A DNA stretch of 64,000 nt from Tissierella pigra (GTDB lineage Bacteria; Bacillota; Clostridia; Tissierellales; Tissierellaceae): the NCBI RefSeq assembly GCF_009695605.1, contig NZ_VUNQ01000006.1, positions 42,983-106,982 of the forward strand, written 5' to 3'. The notes beneath the pieces were generated by a model that was not told where the DNA came from, did no database searches, and saw nothing but the letters and a program-made list of their open reading frames with translations. Made by a program: the position numbers and the translations under genes. Below, one piece after another: positions 26,668 to 34,980 of the stretch (positions within the stretch are counted from its first letter, which is position 1; each line of letters opens with the position of its first letter).

Positions 26668-28918
26668 AATATCTAATAAAAGTGAAAATCTGATAATTAA
26701 CCTGTTATATGCTTCTTTTGTATTTTCTCTAGTGTATCTTTTTGGCTTGGGAATAGGACTAAAAATAAATATTATGCTACAAGTATTAATAGTATTTCTA
26801 GGAAGTATGATGGTTAAATTCTTTCTTCTAAATCCACTAATCCTATATGGAATTATAGCTATTAGCTCTATAATAACTATTTTAATACACCGTTTTGCTG
26901 CTCCCATTTTATTTACCATTGTAGAAAGAGTCCTTTATTTATCTAAAAACATAATAGCTAACTTCCGAGGAAAAGAAAATATTGCATCAGATAATATACT
27001 ATTATTCTGGGGAATACTTATAATTTTAGTGTCACTTTTTACTGCATTTATCTTGTTTAGAGGCAAAACTATTTATCTATTGCTTCCTATTTATATAAGT
27101 ACTTTCCTTTACTATTGGTACAACTTTTTTAATCAAGCATATTGGATGATTTCCATATTTTTAATAGCTTTTTTTATTCTTATGGGATTAGATAAATATT
27201 CTAAGAAAAAGATACAAAACCTTTATGCTCCATGGCTCAAAACATTAACTAACTATAGTATATTAATTGTTTTTATAGCTTTGCTATTGCCCAAAAATTA
27301 CAACTATATTGAATGGTTTTGGTTGCAGCAAAAAGTTTATACTGCATTTCCTTTTGTTGAAAATTTACGCTCCTATGATAAATATACTCGAAAATCAGGA
27401 GAGGCAATTTTATTTGATTTCTCTACTACAGGTTTTCAAAGCAAAATTTCAAAGTTAGGAGGTCCAGTAAATTTAAGTAACAAAAAAATTATGACTGTAT
27501 ATGCAGATGATAGCATTTATCTTAGAGGGAATGTGAAACATGTATATACTGGGGATTCTTGGGATTCCATACTGAAACCTTTATATGATTATAAGTTAGG
27601 GGAAGATTTTAGTAAGCTTACTTATAAAGAACAACAATATTTTTATAAAGAAGAACATATTATAATAACCAACAATGATTTTGCATCAACTACTCTTTTT
27701 AGTCCCTACAAACCAAGTAAAGTTAATTTCAAGGATAATCATATATTAAAAGTAAATAATGATGATGTTATTATTTTCCCAAATGGAGTTTATGATAGGG
27801 AAAGTTACACTATTGAAATCCAAAAACCTCTTCCCTATGGAATTCTTGTCTCCACTGGAATGGAAAATAAGAAGACGTATCTGCCCGATTTGAATATATA
27901 TCTTCAAATTCCAAATGAAAAAATAACTGAACGAATAAGAAATCTAGTAAACGAAATTGTAAAGGATGCAGAAAATGACTTTGGAAAGGCAGTAGCTATT
28001 GAGAATTATCTTAGAACTAATTATAAATATAGCTTAGATGTGAAATATGTACCAGAACATCGAGAATTTGTAGACTATTTCTTATTTGAAGAAAAAAGGG
28101 GTTACTGCACTTATTATGCAACATCTATGGCTGTAATGCTTCGCCTAGCAGAAATACCAAGCAGGTATATAGAAGGCTATTTAGCTAAAGACCTTATTGA
28201 AGATGGTATATATGAAGTGAAACATGAAAATGCTCATGCATGGGTAGAAGCATTTATTGAACCAGTTGGTTGGATGACCTTTGAGCCTACACCGGCTTAT
28301 CCTGTAGAATCTAGATTAGAAAATTATCAGCTAAATGAATCTCATAAGAATATGGAGTTAAATGAATCTAGGGAAAATATTAGAACTCATAGAAATGATA
28401 TTGATGGTCAAATTATTGATAGTGACCAAATTGCTATGGATGAAATGAAACCAAACTATGAGGAAAACTACGAAGATACATCTACTGGTTTACCAAGTAA
28501 TACTATTGGCTTATTTATAGTCCTTTTATTATTAATTATCCCTCTAAAATCTTTAGTAGGATTATTACAATATAGCTATGGCGAAGCTAAAGCTAAAAAG
28601 TTGTCCAATAATAAAAGAGTTATTTATCTATATCAGCAAATTCTAAGACTTAAAGAATTGATGGGTTGTCCACAGCTATATGGAGAAACTCACTATGAAT
28701 ATGCAAATCGTATTGCGTATAAGTTCCATTCCTATGATGACATAGGAATAAAAGAAATTACAGAAATTTTTGTAAAAAGTAAGTATAGTAACTCTATTTC
28801 TTCAGATGAAAACGTATTGAAATTGGAAATGTATAGAAAGACTATGGAGAAACGACTTAAAAATTATTTGGGTAAAATGAGATATTACTATCAGAAATAT
28901 GTGAAAGGAATATATTGA
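26660..28918 (+). CDS. Membrane transglutaminase-like protein (TgpA type)
   Basis: 752 aa. About seven N-terminal membrane helices (to residue ~215), an extracytoplasmic region with a transglutaminase-like domain (Cys in KRGYCTYYATSMAVMLRLAE near residue 490, His in ENAHAWVEAFIEPVGW, then MTFEPTPAYP), a second membrane helix near residue 620 (LFIVLLLLIIP) and a cytosolic DUF4129-like tail. The typical third member of MoxR-DUF58-transglutaminase operons. All three catalytic-triad regions are visible; the natural substrate is unknown. Confidence 0.92.
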   Translation: MDKISNKSENLIINLLYASFVFSLVYLFGLGIGLKINIMLQVLIVFLGSMMVKFFLLNPLILYGIIAISSIITILIHRFAAPILFTIVERVLYLSKNIIANFRGKENIASDNILLFWGILIILVSLFTAFILFRGKTIYLLLPIYISTFLYYWYNFFNQAYWMISIFLIAFFILMGLDKYSKKKIQNLYAPWLKTLTNYSILIVFIALLLPKNYNYIEWFWLQQKVYTAFPFVENLRSYDKYTRKSGEAILFDFSTTGFQSKISKLGGPVNLSNKKIMTVYADDSIYLRGNVKHVYTGDSWDSILKPLYDYKLGEDFSKLTYKEQQYFYKEEHIIITNNDFASTTLFSPYKPSKVNFKDNHILKVNNDDVIIFPNGVYDRESYTIEIQKPLPYGILVSTGMENKKTYLPDLNIYLQIPNEKITERIRNLVNEIVKDAENDFGKAVAIENYLRTNYKYSLDVKYVPEHREFVDYFLFEEKRGYCTYYATSMAVMLRLAEIPSRYIEGYLAKDLIEDGIYEVKHENAHAWVEAFIEPVGWMTFEPTPAYPVESRLENYQLNESHKNMELNESRENIRTHRNDIDGQIIDSDQIAMDEMKPNYEENYEDTSTGLPSNTIGLFIVLLLLIIPLKSLVGLLQYSYGEAKAKKLSNNKRVIYLYQQILRLKELMGCPQLYGETHYEYANRIAYKFHSYDDIGIKEITEIFVKSKYSNSISSDENVLKLEMYRKTMEKRLKNYLGKMRYYYQKYVKGIY

Positions 28919-29214
28919 TTTTAGTATTTTTAATCATATCCTTACTAGGTATAATTTATTAACCATAGAGTTACCAAGAATTTCTTGATATTAGCTTGCT
29001 TTCATAAAACTTCGTTATAAACTTCATACTATTCTTAATAAAGAATACGTTTAAATGGATTATCGAAATCTAACTTTATAAAATTGCCAGAAGATATTAA
29101 TCTAGCTAAATACTTTAACAGGGAAGCCAGCTTGGACTTCCCTGCTTGATATTTTACTATACTTTTTAGCCTGTTCATTATCTATAAATCTTTATTCAAT
29201 TCTGACTTTGTTAT
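28919..29214. other. Intergenic region between convergent genes, weak hairpin
   Basis: No coding signal. The one structure is a GC-richer hairpin at 29119-29144, CAGGGAAG...CTTCCCTG, between the convergent transglutaminase and argS genes. Neither flank has a strong T tract, so termination is only possible. Confidence 0.4.
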
Positions 29215-30978
29215 TTACATTCTATCAGGCACTTCAATTCCAAGTAAATCTAGAGAAGTTTCTAAAATATTCTTTGTTAAGGTAATAAGACTTAACCAAG
29301 AGTTTTTCTTCTCAATATTTTCCTCACTTATAATTTTATTTTCATGATAAAATTTGTTGAATAGATTAGATAGATCATAAATATATTCACATAATTTGTT
29401 TGGCGCCTTTTCCAAGAAACTAAACTCTATCACCTCATTAAATTTTGAAAGCTTTAGCATTAAATCTCTTTCACTCTGGCTATAGGGTTCACATATTACA
29501 TCTATATTATTCATCTTTTCCTCACTAGCTTTTCTCAAAATAGATTTAATTCTTACAGTGGTATATAAAATATATGGTCCTGTATTTCCTTCAAAATATG
29601 AGAATTTTTCCATGTCAAATATATAGTCTTTAGTAACCTGATTAGATAAATCACCATATTTTAATGCAGACAGTCCGACTTTTCTTGCTATATCATATAT
29701 TTCAGATTCACTAAAACCCTTATTGTCATCAAGTTTACTCACTACATTATCTTGAATTATTCTAATCAAATCTTGTAGCCTCATAACACCGCCTTCTCTA
29801 GTTTTAAAAGGTCTCCCATCTTTACCATTCATTGTTCCAAAGCCAATAAAATCAAAGGATAGATTTTCATTTACAATTCTTGTTTTTTTGGCACATCTAA
29901 AAACTTGTTCAAAATGTAGTCCCTGTCTTTTATCAACAACATATATTATCTGATCCGGATTATAATCCTTTACTCTTTGCCAAATAGTAGCAAGGTCAGT
30001 AGTACTATATAGTATAGCTCCATCTGATTTTAATATTATTATCGGTGGAATGGTATAAGTATCAGTTTCCTTAGCAACATCTATAACCAATGCCCCTTCA
30101 CTTTTATGGGTATAGTTGTTTTCTTCTAGATAATTTACCATTTCATTAATATATTTCTGACTATCACTTTCACCCATCCAGAGATCGAACTCTACATTTA
30201 AAGCGCTATAATTTCTCTTCAAATCCTCTACAGAAACATTTAAAATATGTTTCCAAAGTGCTATATATCCTTTTCTCCCACTTTGCAATTCGAAAGTAGC
30301 CTTTCTAGCTTCTTCCATTGCTTCAATATTGCTTTTCGCTAAGGAGCTTGCTGCTGGATATATTTCTTCAAGTTCATCTATTGTAAAAGGAGCCTCCTCA
30401 GGATATTCACCTTTATAACTCTCAACAAAATAAGGTAGCTCGGGCATACGCCTTCTAATCTCAGATATTACCATTCCTATTTGCAAACCCCAATCACCTA
30501 AATGAACATCACCTATGACATTATGCCCTAGAAATCTAGAAATTCTCTTTATTGCTTCACCAATAATTGCAGCTCTAAGGTGACCAACATGAAGGGGTTT
30601 TGCAACATTTGCTCCGCCATAATCTACTATGATTGTCATAGGTTTTGCTGGCTTAGAACAACCATATTTCTTATCTTTACTCATATCATTTAGGTAATCG
30701 GCTAAGAAGTTATCCTTTATATTTATGTTTATAAAACCAGGTCCCGCAGAAAAAACATCTTTAAAAACATTAGTATTTTTCAATATTTCTAATATCTCAT
30801 TAGCAATTTGTATAGGTGACTTCTTATACTTCTTAGATGCAGGTAGAGCTCCATTACATTGAAATTGACATAAATCAGGACGATTGGATATAGTAACATT
30901 ACCAAAATTTCTTTCATATCCACATTGCTCAAAAGCATCTTCAACTATCCTACTTAATATTTTAATTAATTTTTCCAT
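29215..30978 (-). CDS. argS: Arginyl-tRNA synthetase
   Basis: 587 aa. Charges tRNA-Arg. Class I signatures: GANVAKPLHVGHLRAAIIGEA near residue 128 (HIGH motif as HVGH) and no canonical KMSKS but the family's TREGGVMRLQ block (residue ~395). N-terminal Add-1 domain and C-terminal DALR domain (residues ~470-587, ending LDLLGIEVPDRM). Preceded by GGAGGG and a T-box leader, so it is induced when tRNA-Arg is uncharged. Confidence 0.96.
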   Translation of the reverse strand: MEKLIKILSRIVEDAFEQCGYERNFGNVTISNRPDLCQFQCNGALPASKKYKKSPIQIANEILEILKNTNVFKDVFSAGPGFININIKDNFLADYLNDMSKDKKYGCSKPAKPMTIIVDYGGANVAKPLHVGHLRAAIIGEAIKRISRFLGHNVIGDVHLGDWGLQIGMVISEIRRRMPELPYFVESYKGEYPEEAPFTIDELEEIYPAASSLAKSNIEAMEEARKATFELQSGRKGYIALWKHILNVSVEDLKRNYSALNVEFDLWMGESDSQKYINEMVNYLEENNYTHKSEGALVIDVAKETDTYTIPPIIILKSDGAILYSTTDLATIWQRVKDYNPDQIIYVVDKRQGLHFEQVFRCAKKTRIVNENLSFDFIGFGTMNGKDGRPFKTREGGVMRLQDLIRIIQDNVVSKLDDNKGFSESEIYDIARKVGLSALKYGDLSNQVTKDYIFDMEKFSYFEGNTGPYILYTTVRIKSILRKASEEKMNNIDVICEPYSQSERDLMLKLSKFNEVIEFSFLEKAPNKLCEYIYDLSNLFNKFYHENKIISEENIEKKNSWLSLITLTKNILETSLDLLGIEVPDRM

Positions 30979-31055
30979 GGCTTCCCTCCTTAAATTTAAC
31001 TATATTAGATGTTTCAGTAAATTGGATTATTACTATAACATCAAAATATACATAA

Positions 31056-31292
31056 ATAAAAAAACCGCCTCATAAACTGAGACGGGTTTAAATCCGCGGT
31101 ACCACTCAAATTGACATAAGTCCACTTAAATACTTTAACGCAGTTAACGTATTATCCTCGCAATTGCTCAGACATCTTCTCCGAGGCTCTCTTCACCATA
31201 AGCTTTCTTACAAGACTCTCACTCTGTTCTTGTTCGCTGTTAGAAACTCAAATGATTACTTTCCTCTTCCTAGAATTTCTAATTTTATTAAT
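31056..31292 (-). promoter_or_regulatory. T-box riboswitch of argS
   Basis: The minus-strand T-box GAGTGGTACCGCGG is at 31094-31107. A terminator follows: AAACCCGTCTCAGTTTATGA then GGCGGTTTTTTT (31058-31088), which the T-box bulge region can replace by an antiterminator. Upstream lies a ~170-base structured stretch with AGAGAG-like and GGTGAAGAGAGCC elements of stems I-III. I could not assign the specifier codon with confidence; arginine is inferred from the gene. Confidence 0.92.
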
Positions 31293-31300
31293 TATTGTTG

Positions 31301-31329
31301 ATTTTATATTATACATTACGAAAAGTCAA
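31301..31329 (-). promoter_or_regulatory. Sigma-A promoter of argS
   Basis: Minus strand -35 TTGACT (31329-31324), 17-base spacer, -10 TAAAAT (31306-31301), starting transcription just before the T-box leader. Confidence 0.75.
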
Positions 31330-31444
31330 TGAAAGATTTTTTAGTAGTAATCATAGTATGCTTTTTTTAATAACACAATATTCTAGTCTGTATACAAACC
31401 ATAATAAACTCGTATAATTCTTTTACTTAAAATCATGCTCATTT

Positions 31445-32110
31445 TCAATCCTCATTAACCAATTTACATAGCTTGTCTATCCATTTCCCAAAATGATGAC
31501 ATTCCTTTAGAATACAATCTATTCCAATATTAATTGCTATATTGATTCCATCAATAATCTTATCATAATTATCAAATATTTTTACTACTCTTTTTGATGG
31601 GGCTGTACTTACTCCATCATTTATATGTTCAGGAGTTTCATTTTCTTCCCTTATCTTAACAATCTCTTCAATTCTTCTTGTATCAGAATCACAATATGAA
31701 AAACATTCAGGATTTGAAAATAATAGTCCTTCAAATTCATGTAATATTATATTAGGCATAAAATTCTCAAGAGCTATATCTTCATACATTTGCCCTTCAA
31801 CATAGCATACTTTTTCATATATATCTTTTCCAATTGGTTCTTTACGTCCAGGAACATCTAATGGTAGTGCATAATAATCTAACATTGTAGTTACAAATGC
31901 AGCTTTATCACTTTTACATAATATCTCAACTTCACTTTTAATTTTATTATAACTAGATATACCACCTTTATATTTCTTTGTTGGAGTTCTTTTAGTAGCT
32001 AAAATTATAGGTATTACTATTATTCCTTTGCTAGATAAATATCCAGAAAGTAATTCATTTACAAACCGTTCTTCTGTTTGCCCTTCGCATAAAATAAATA
32101 ATCTTATCAT
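31445..32110 (-). CDS. DUF4276 (TOPRIM-like) protein, candidate defence effector
   Basis: 221 aa. Begins MIRLFILCEGQTEERFVNELL, whose EGxTE acidic motif is the first TOPRIM-type catalytic position in DUF4276; later acidic motifs TTMLDYYALP and LHEFEGLLFSNP fit the rest of the site. The start overlaps the stop of the ATPase gene by 4 bases (ATGA). Such proteins paired with an ABC/SMC-like ATPase resemble two-gene anti-phage systems of the OLD/PARIS kind, where the TOPRIM protein is a nuclease. Function here is inferred. Confidence 0.8.
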   Translation of the reverse strand: MIRLFILCEGQTEERFVNELLSGYLSSKGIIVIPIILATKRTPTKKYKGGISSYNKIKSEVEILCKSDKAAFVTTMLDYYALPLDVPGRKEPIGKDIYEKVCYVEGQMYEDIALENFMPNIILHEFEGLLFSNPECFSYCDSDTRRIEEIVKIREENETPEHINDGVSTAPSKRVVKIFDNYDKIIDGINIAINIGIDCILKECHHFGKWIDKLCKLVNED

Positions 32111-33198
32111 TTGGCAGGTCTCCCCCCCAAAAGATTCTTATTCCATAATTCACCTAATGTATATTCATTTTCAAGCCATATTTCTAATTCTTTTTCATTT
32201 AGCCGATTAAATGTAGAGTTATTTTCTTCTCTATTAACTACTACAATATCTTCAACATCAAATTGATTTAATAATTCTACAGATTGGGTTGAAATAATTA
32301 TTTGTTTCTTCTTTGATGCAGATTTTATAAGGGATGCAAGTATAGTAATTGCATATGGATGTAACCCGAGTTCTGGCTCATCAATTAGTATTGTTTCTGA
32401 CATTAACCTAGGTGGCTGAAGCAATAAAGTAGCAAGGCAAATAAAACGCAAAGTACCATCTGATAGCTGCGAAGCTGTAAATGGTATATCATTATCTATT
32501 CCTTTCCATTCAAGCTGAATCCTATCTCCTTTTAATGGATTTGGTCGAAGAATGAAATCATCAAAAAACGGTGCTACCAATCTAATTGTCTTAACAATTT
32601 TTTCATAATGTTGACTTTCTGTTTCTTTTAGCATATATAAAAAAGCAGCTAAATTACGTGCATCTGTAGCAAAGCTGATATTATCATTTATACCGTGCTC
32701 CCGCTTTATAAGTGCTGTATCACTAGTATCATGGAAATGATAGACCCTCCATTTTTGTTCTTTTAAAATAGGCATTACATAATTGTCTATGCCTGTATCC
32801 GTGCCTTTTTTCCATCTTGATTCAAGGTAACCACTACCTAAATATTTCTTACCAGATATTTCCCAATAAAACCATTCTTCTTCAAACATTAGTTTATTAT
32901 CTTTTGTAGGCACTAAAATAAATCCATATCCATTATCTCCAAATTTAAAATCTACAAATAATTGTTCTGTTGTTTTACTACCAAAGTGTAGGATAGAATC
33001 AACTCCACCTTGACTAGTAACATAGTACTCTAATTTATTATCAATAATATGCTGTAACATTTTAAATAAAGAAATAAAATTTGATTTACCGGCACCATTG
33101 CAACCAATAAACACATTTAACATATCAAGACCTAAATTACATTCTTTAATGGACTTATATCCCTTTATCTGAACTTTAGTTATTTGCTTATCATTCAC
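32107..33198 (-). CDS. RecF/OLD-like AAA ATPase, candidate defence sensor
   Basis: 363 aa from a GTG at 33198 (NDKQITKVQIKGYKSIKE), supported by GAGGTGG 6 bases upstream; an earlier in-frame GTG at 33213 sits inside that ribosome site. Walker A FIGCNGAGKSNFISL, an insertion of about 180 residues, the ABC-like signature LSDGTLRFICLATLL, Walker B TILIDEPELGLHPYA and a QIIISTQSVELL switch region. This is the AAA_21/overcoming-lysogenisation-type ATPase. It is coupled to the DUF4276 gene. No restriction or recombination partner is next to it. Confidence 0.85.
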   Translation of the reverse strand: MNDKQITKVQIKGYKSIKECNLGLDMLNVFIGCNGAGKSNFISLFKMLQHIIDNKLEYYVTSQGGVDSILHFGSKTTEQLFVDFKFGDNGYGFILVPTKDNKLMFEEEWFYWEISGKKYLGSGYLESRWKKGTDTGIDNYVMPILKEQKWRVYHFHDTSDTALIKREHGINDNISFATDARNLAAFLYMLKETESQHYEKIVKTIRLVAPFFDDFILRPNPLKGDRIQLEWKGIDNDIPFTASQLSDGTLRFICLATLLLQPPRLMSETILIDEPELGLHPYAITILASLIKSASKKKQIIISTQSVELLNQFDVEDIVVVNREENNSTFNRLNEKELEIWLENEYTLGELWNKNLLGGRPAK

Positions 33199-33318
33199 TA
33201 TCAGCCACCTCACTTGAATATCAATATAAATTAAATTATATCATAAACCCTATTTAACTACCATAAAATGGATTCATAATAATATTATATATTAAAATAA
33301 AATAGAATATTTGCTATT

Positions 33319-33723
33319 ATGCCCATTTATTATATAATTAAAACGACAAATACTGAGAAAGCTTATATAGCTGGTATAATAGATGGAGAAGGTAGTATTG
33401 TGCTTACTAGATTTCATAAAAATCAATATCATTCTCCATGTATTTCAATTTCTTCTACTGACCTAGAGCTATTAGAATGGATTAAAAATACTATAAAGTC
33501 TGGTAAAATTACTACTAAAAAAAATTATAATAAAGAAAGACATAAGAATTCCTATACATATACAATAATATATGACGAAGCTATACAACTCTTACAAAAT
33601 ATCGAACCTTATTTAGTAATAGAGAAGAAAAAAGCTAGGGCAAGACATATTATTTCTAAGTACAAAGAAGTTACTTTGAGAAATGGTAGATATAATAATG
33701 AACAAAAAATAGCAAAAGAATAA
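33319..33723 (+). CDS. LAGLIDADG-family homing endonuclease-like protein
   Basis: 134 aa with a single LAGLIDADG motif (KAYIAGIIDGEGSIVL, residues 14-29), so it would work as a homodimer; SSTDLELLEWIKNTIKSG and YTYTIIYDEAIQLLQNI are typical of the fold. There is no good ribosome site before the ATG, and the motif begins only 14 residues in, so the N-terminus or expression is uncertain. It lies just outside the 3' end of the intron-containing tmRNA gene, pointing toward it and separated by a shared terminator. Confidence 0.8.
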   Translation: MPIYYIIKTTNTEKAYIAGIIDGEGSIVLTRFHKNQYHSPCISISSTDLELLEWIKNTIKSGKITTKKNYNKERHKNSYTYTIIYDEAIQLLQNIEPYLVIEKKKARARHIISKYKEVTLRNGRYNNEQKIAKE

Positions 33724-33748
33724 TTTTATTTAGATTTCATGGAATTAT

Positions 33749-33784
33749 AAAACCCTTGATTAAGTTACTTAATCAAGGGTTTTG
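33749..33784. terminator. Bidirectional terminator between the LAGLIDADG gene and ssrA
   Basis: AAAACCCTTGATTAAG with its complement CTTAATCAAGGGTTTT around a short loop; T tract on both strands. Serves ssrA (minus) and the LAGLIDADG gene (plus). Confidence 0.88.
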
Positions 33785-33811
33785 TAATTATGTATGGTGG
33801 AGGCGGTGGGA

Positions 33812-34065
33812 CATGTTATCCAATAGTTTCCTAAAGGCACTGACTATATCTTAAACTTTTCTCAAAGTTCCTTGGCGTATTATGGAAATTATTATAGTTT
33901 TTCTCTTCCATCCTAGTACTGCATATCATAAGACTTAGCAGCCTATAAGTCGATACAGGGCTGTTGGATTTCTCCACATACCCCTCGGTATTAGCATTTT
34001 AAAGCCTTCACCGATAAAGCCAAGTTTTCACCTATGGATTACCCCATAGGGCGACTCCTACTTGA
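33812..34065 (-). mobile_element. Group I intron in the T-loop of tmRNA
   Basis: 254 nt. The exon end CGAU and intron start UC pair with the guide GAGUCG at 34057-34052, giving P1 with the required U-G pair at the splice site (exon U, position 34066). The intron ends with G (33812), as group I introns do, and GGA before the guide can pair with UCC of the 3' exon (P10). A P2 hairpin CCTATGG/CCATAGG follows. The P7 3' strand AAGATATAGTC lies at 33842-33852, with its partner GACTTAT at 33951-33945, one base bulged. No reading frame inside. Confidence 0.9.
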
Positions 34066-34278
34066 ATCGAACCCACGTCCGAAAACACTTCCACAAGAGC
34101 TTCTCCGAGTGCAGTCAGTAATTTAACATTCCCTCTACTTGACCCTTACTGACAAGGTTCAAGTTTCAGTAGCTTCATAGATTCCGTCCTTAGGTCAAAG
34201 CTTTCCTAAGTGCGGTGCCCCACTAGATTGACGTTCTATCCTTAGCCGTGGGTTACTTAGGTAGAACGAGCAGCTTAA

Positions 34279-34308
34279 TTAAGCTGCAAATGCGTAATTA
34301 TCGTTTGC
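34279..34308 (-). other. tmRNA proteolysis-tag reading frame
   Basis: GCA AAC GAT AAT TAC GCA TTT GCA GCT TAA encodes ANDNYAFAA, which with the tRNA-borne Ala gives AANDNYAFAA. It ends in the usual small hydrophobic -AA degron, and TTAATTAAGC after it forms the usual stop-region hairpin. Confidence 0.92.
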
Positions 34309-34419
34309 GTTTAATTTATTTTGCCACTTTTAACGTTGCTTGGCGACAACGACTCGCTACTCCTGATTCCACATCCCCGTCGAAACCAAATTCGCCCCCA
34401 TATTTAATTTTGCTTAACT

Positions 34420-34448
34420 ATTGTAACAAATTAATAGTATTATGTCAA
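34420..34448 (-). promoter_or_regulatory. Sigma-A promoter of ssrA
   Basis: Minus strand -35 TTGACA (34448-34443), 17-base spacer, -10 TACAAT (34425-34420), about 20 bases before the mature 5' end. It is between smpB and ssrA, so tmRNA has its own promoter. Confidence 0.85.
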
Positions 34449-34451
34449 CTG

Positions 34452-34916
34452 TTATTGGTATTTCTCAGAACTATGCTGCTGCATTCTTCTTTCAGCATCT
34501 TTCTTAGCTATATCATCTCTTTTATCATAAAGTTTCTTACCCTTGGCAGTTGCCAACTCTACTTTTACTAGACCATCTTTTATATACACGGATAAGGGAA
34601 CTAATGTATAGCCTTTTTGTGTTATGGCAACCATTAGTTTCCTTATCTCTCTTCTGTGAAGTAATAGTTTTCTTTTCCTAAGGGGATCAACATTATATAT
34701 ATTTCCTTGTTCATAAGGACTTATATGGAGATTGTTTATAAATACTTCTCCTTGTTCTATAGATGCGTAACTATCTTTTATATTTAATTTTCCTTGTCTT
34801 ATGGATTTAACCTCTGTTCCTGTCAGCACTAATCCTGTTTCTATAGTCTCTTCTATAAAATATTCATATCTTGCTTTTCGATTAGTTGCAACTACATTGG
34901 TTCCCTTTTTCTTCAT
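34452..34916 (-). CDS. smpB: SsrA-binding protein SmpB
   Basis: 154 aa, normal length. Binds the tRNA-like part of tmRNA and brings it to stalled ribosomes. Hallmarks: [56 protein letters not shown] and the basic C-terminal tail [20 protein letters not shown]. Gene order rnr-smpb-ssrA is the common Firmicute arrangement. Confidence 0.97.
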   Translation of the reverse strand: MKKKGTNVVATNRKARYEYFIEETIETGLVLTGTEVKSIRQGKLNIKDSYASIEQGEVFINNLHISPYEQGNIYNVDPLRKRKLLLHRREIRKLMVAITQKGYTLVPLSVYIKDGLVKVELATAKGKKLYDKRDDIAKKDAERRMQQHSSEKYQ

Positions 34917-34980
34917 ATTATCACCACATTATAATTTCTTGTAATTAAGTTTAACAAATATCCATGGTGATGTCAATGTT

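Larger units (their letters stand above)
33795..34399 (-). ncRNA. ssrA: tmRNA, interrupted by a group I intron
   Basis: The 5' end is GGGGGCGAATTTGGTTTCGAC at 34399; the 3' end CGCCTCCACCA at 33795 pairs with it (GGGGGCG/CGCCTCC, then A-CCA, encoded). The tag reading frame lies at 34279-34308. The T-arm is split: GTGGGTTCGAT at 34066-34076 and TCCCAC at 33806-33811 are separated by 254 bases. Removing those gives GTGGG-TTCGATT-CCCAC, a perfect T-stem and loop, and a mature RNA of about 351 nt, normal for tmRNA. Directly downstream of smpB, its protein partner in ribosome rescue. Confidence 0.95.

Noticed and set aside
31300..33800. A duplicated tmRNA 3' end (attachment site) bounding the ATPase/DUF4276 cassette
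   Set aside because: I looked for a second copy of the CCGCCTCCACCA end near 31.3-31.5 kb and found none, and there is no integrase gene, so an integrated island is not claimed.
34248..34571. Plus-strand frame of 107 codons
   Set aside because: It lies across the tmRNA gene, its promoter and the end of smpB on the opposite strand; no ribosome site and no family resemblance.
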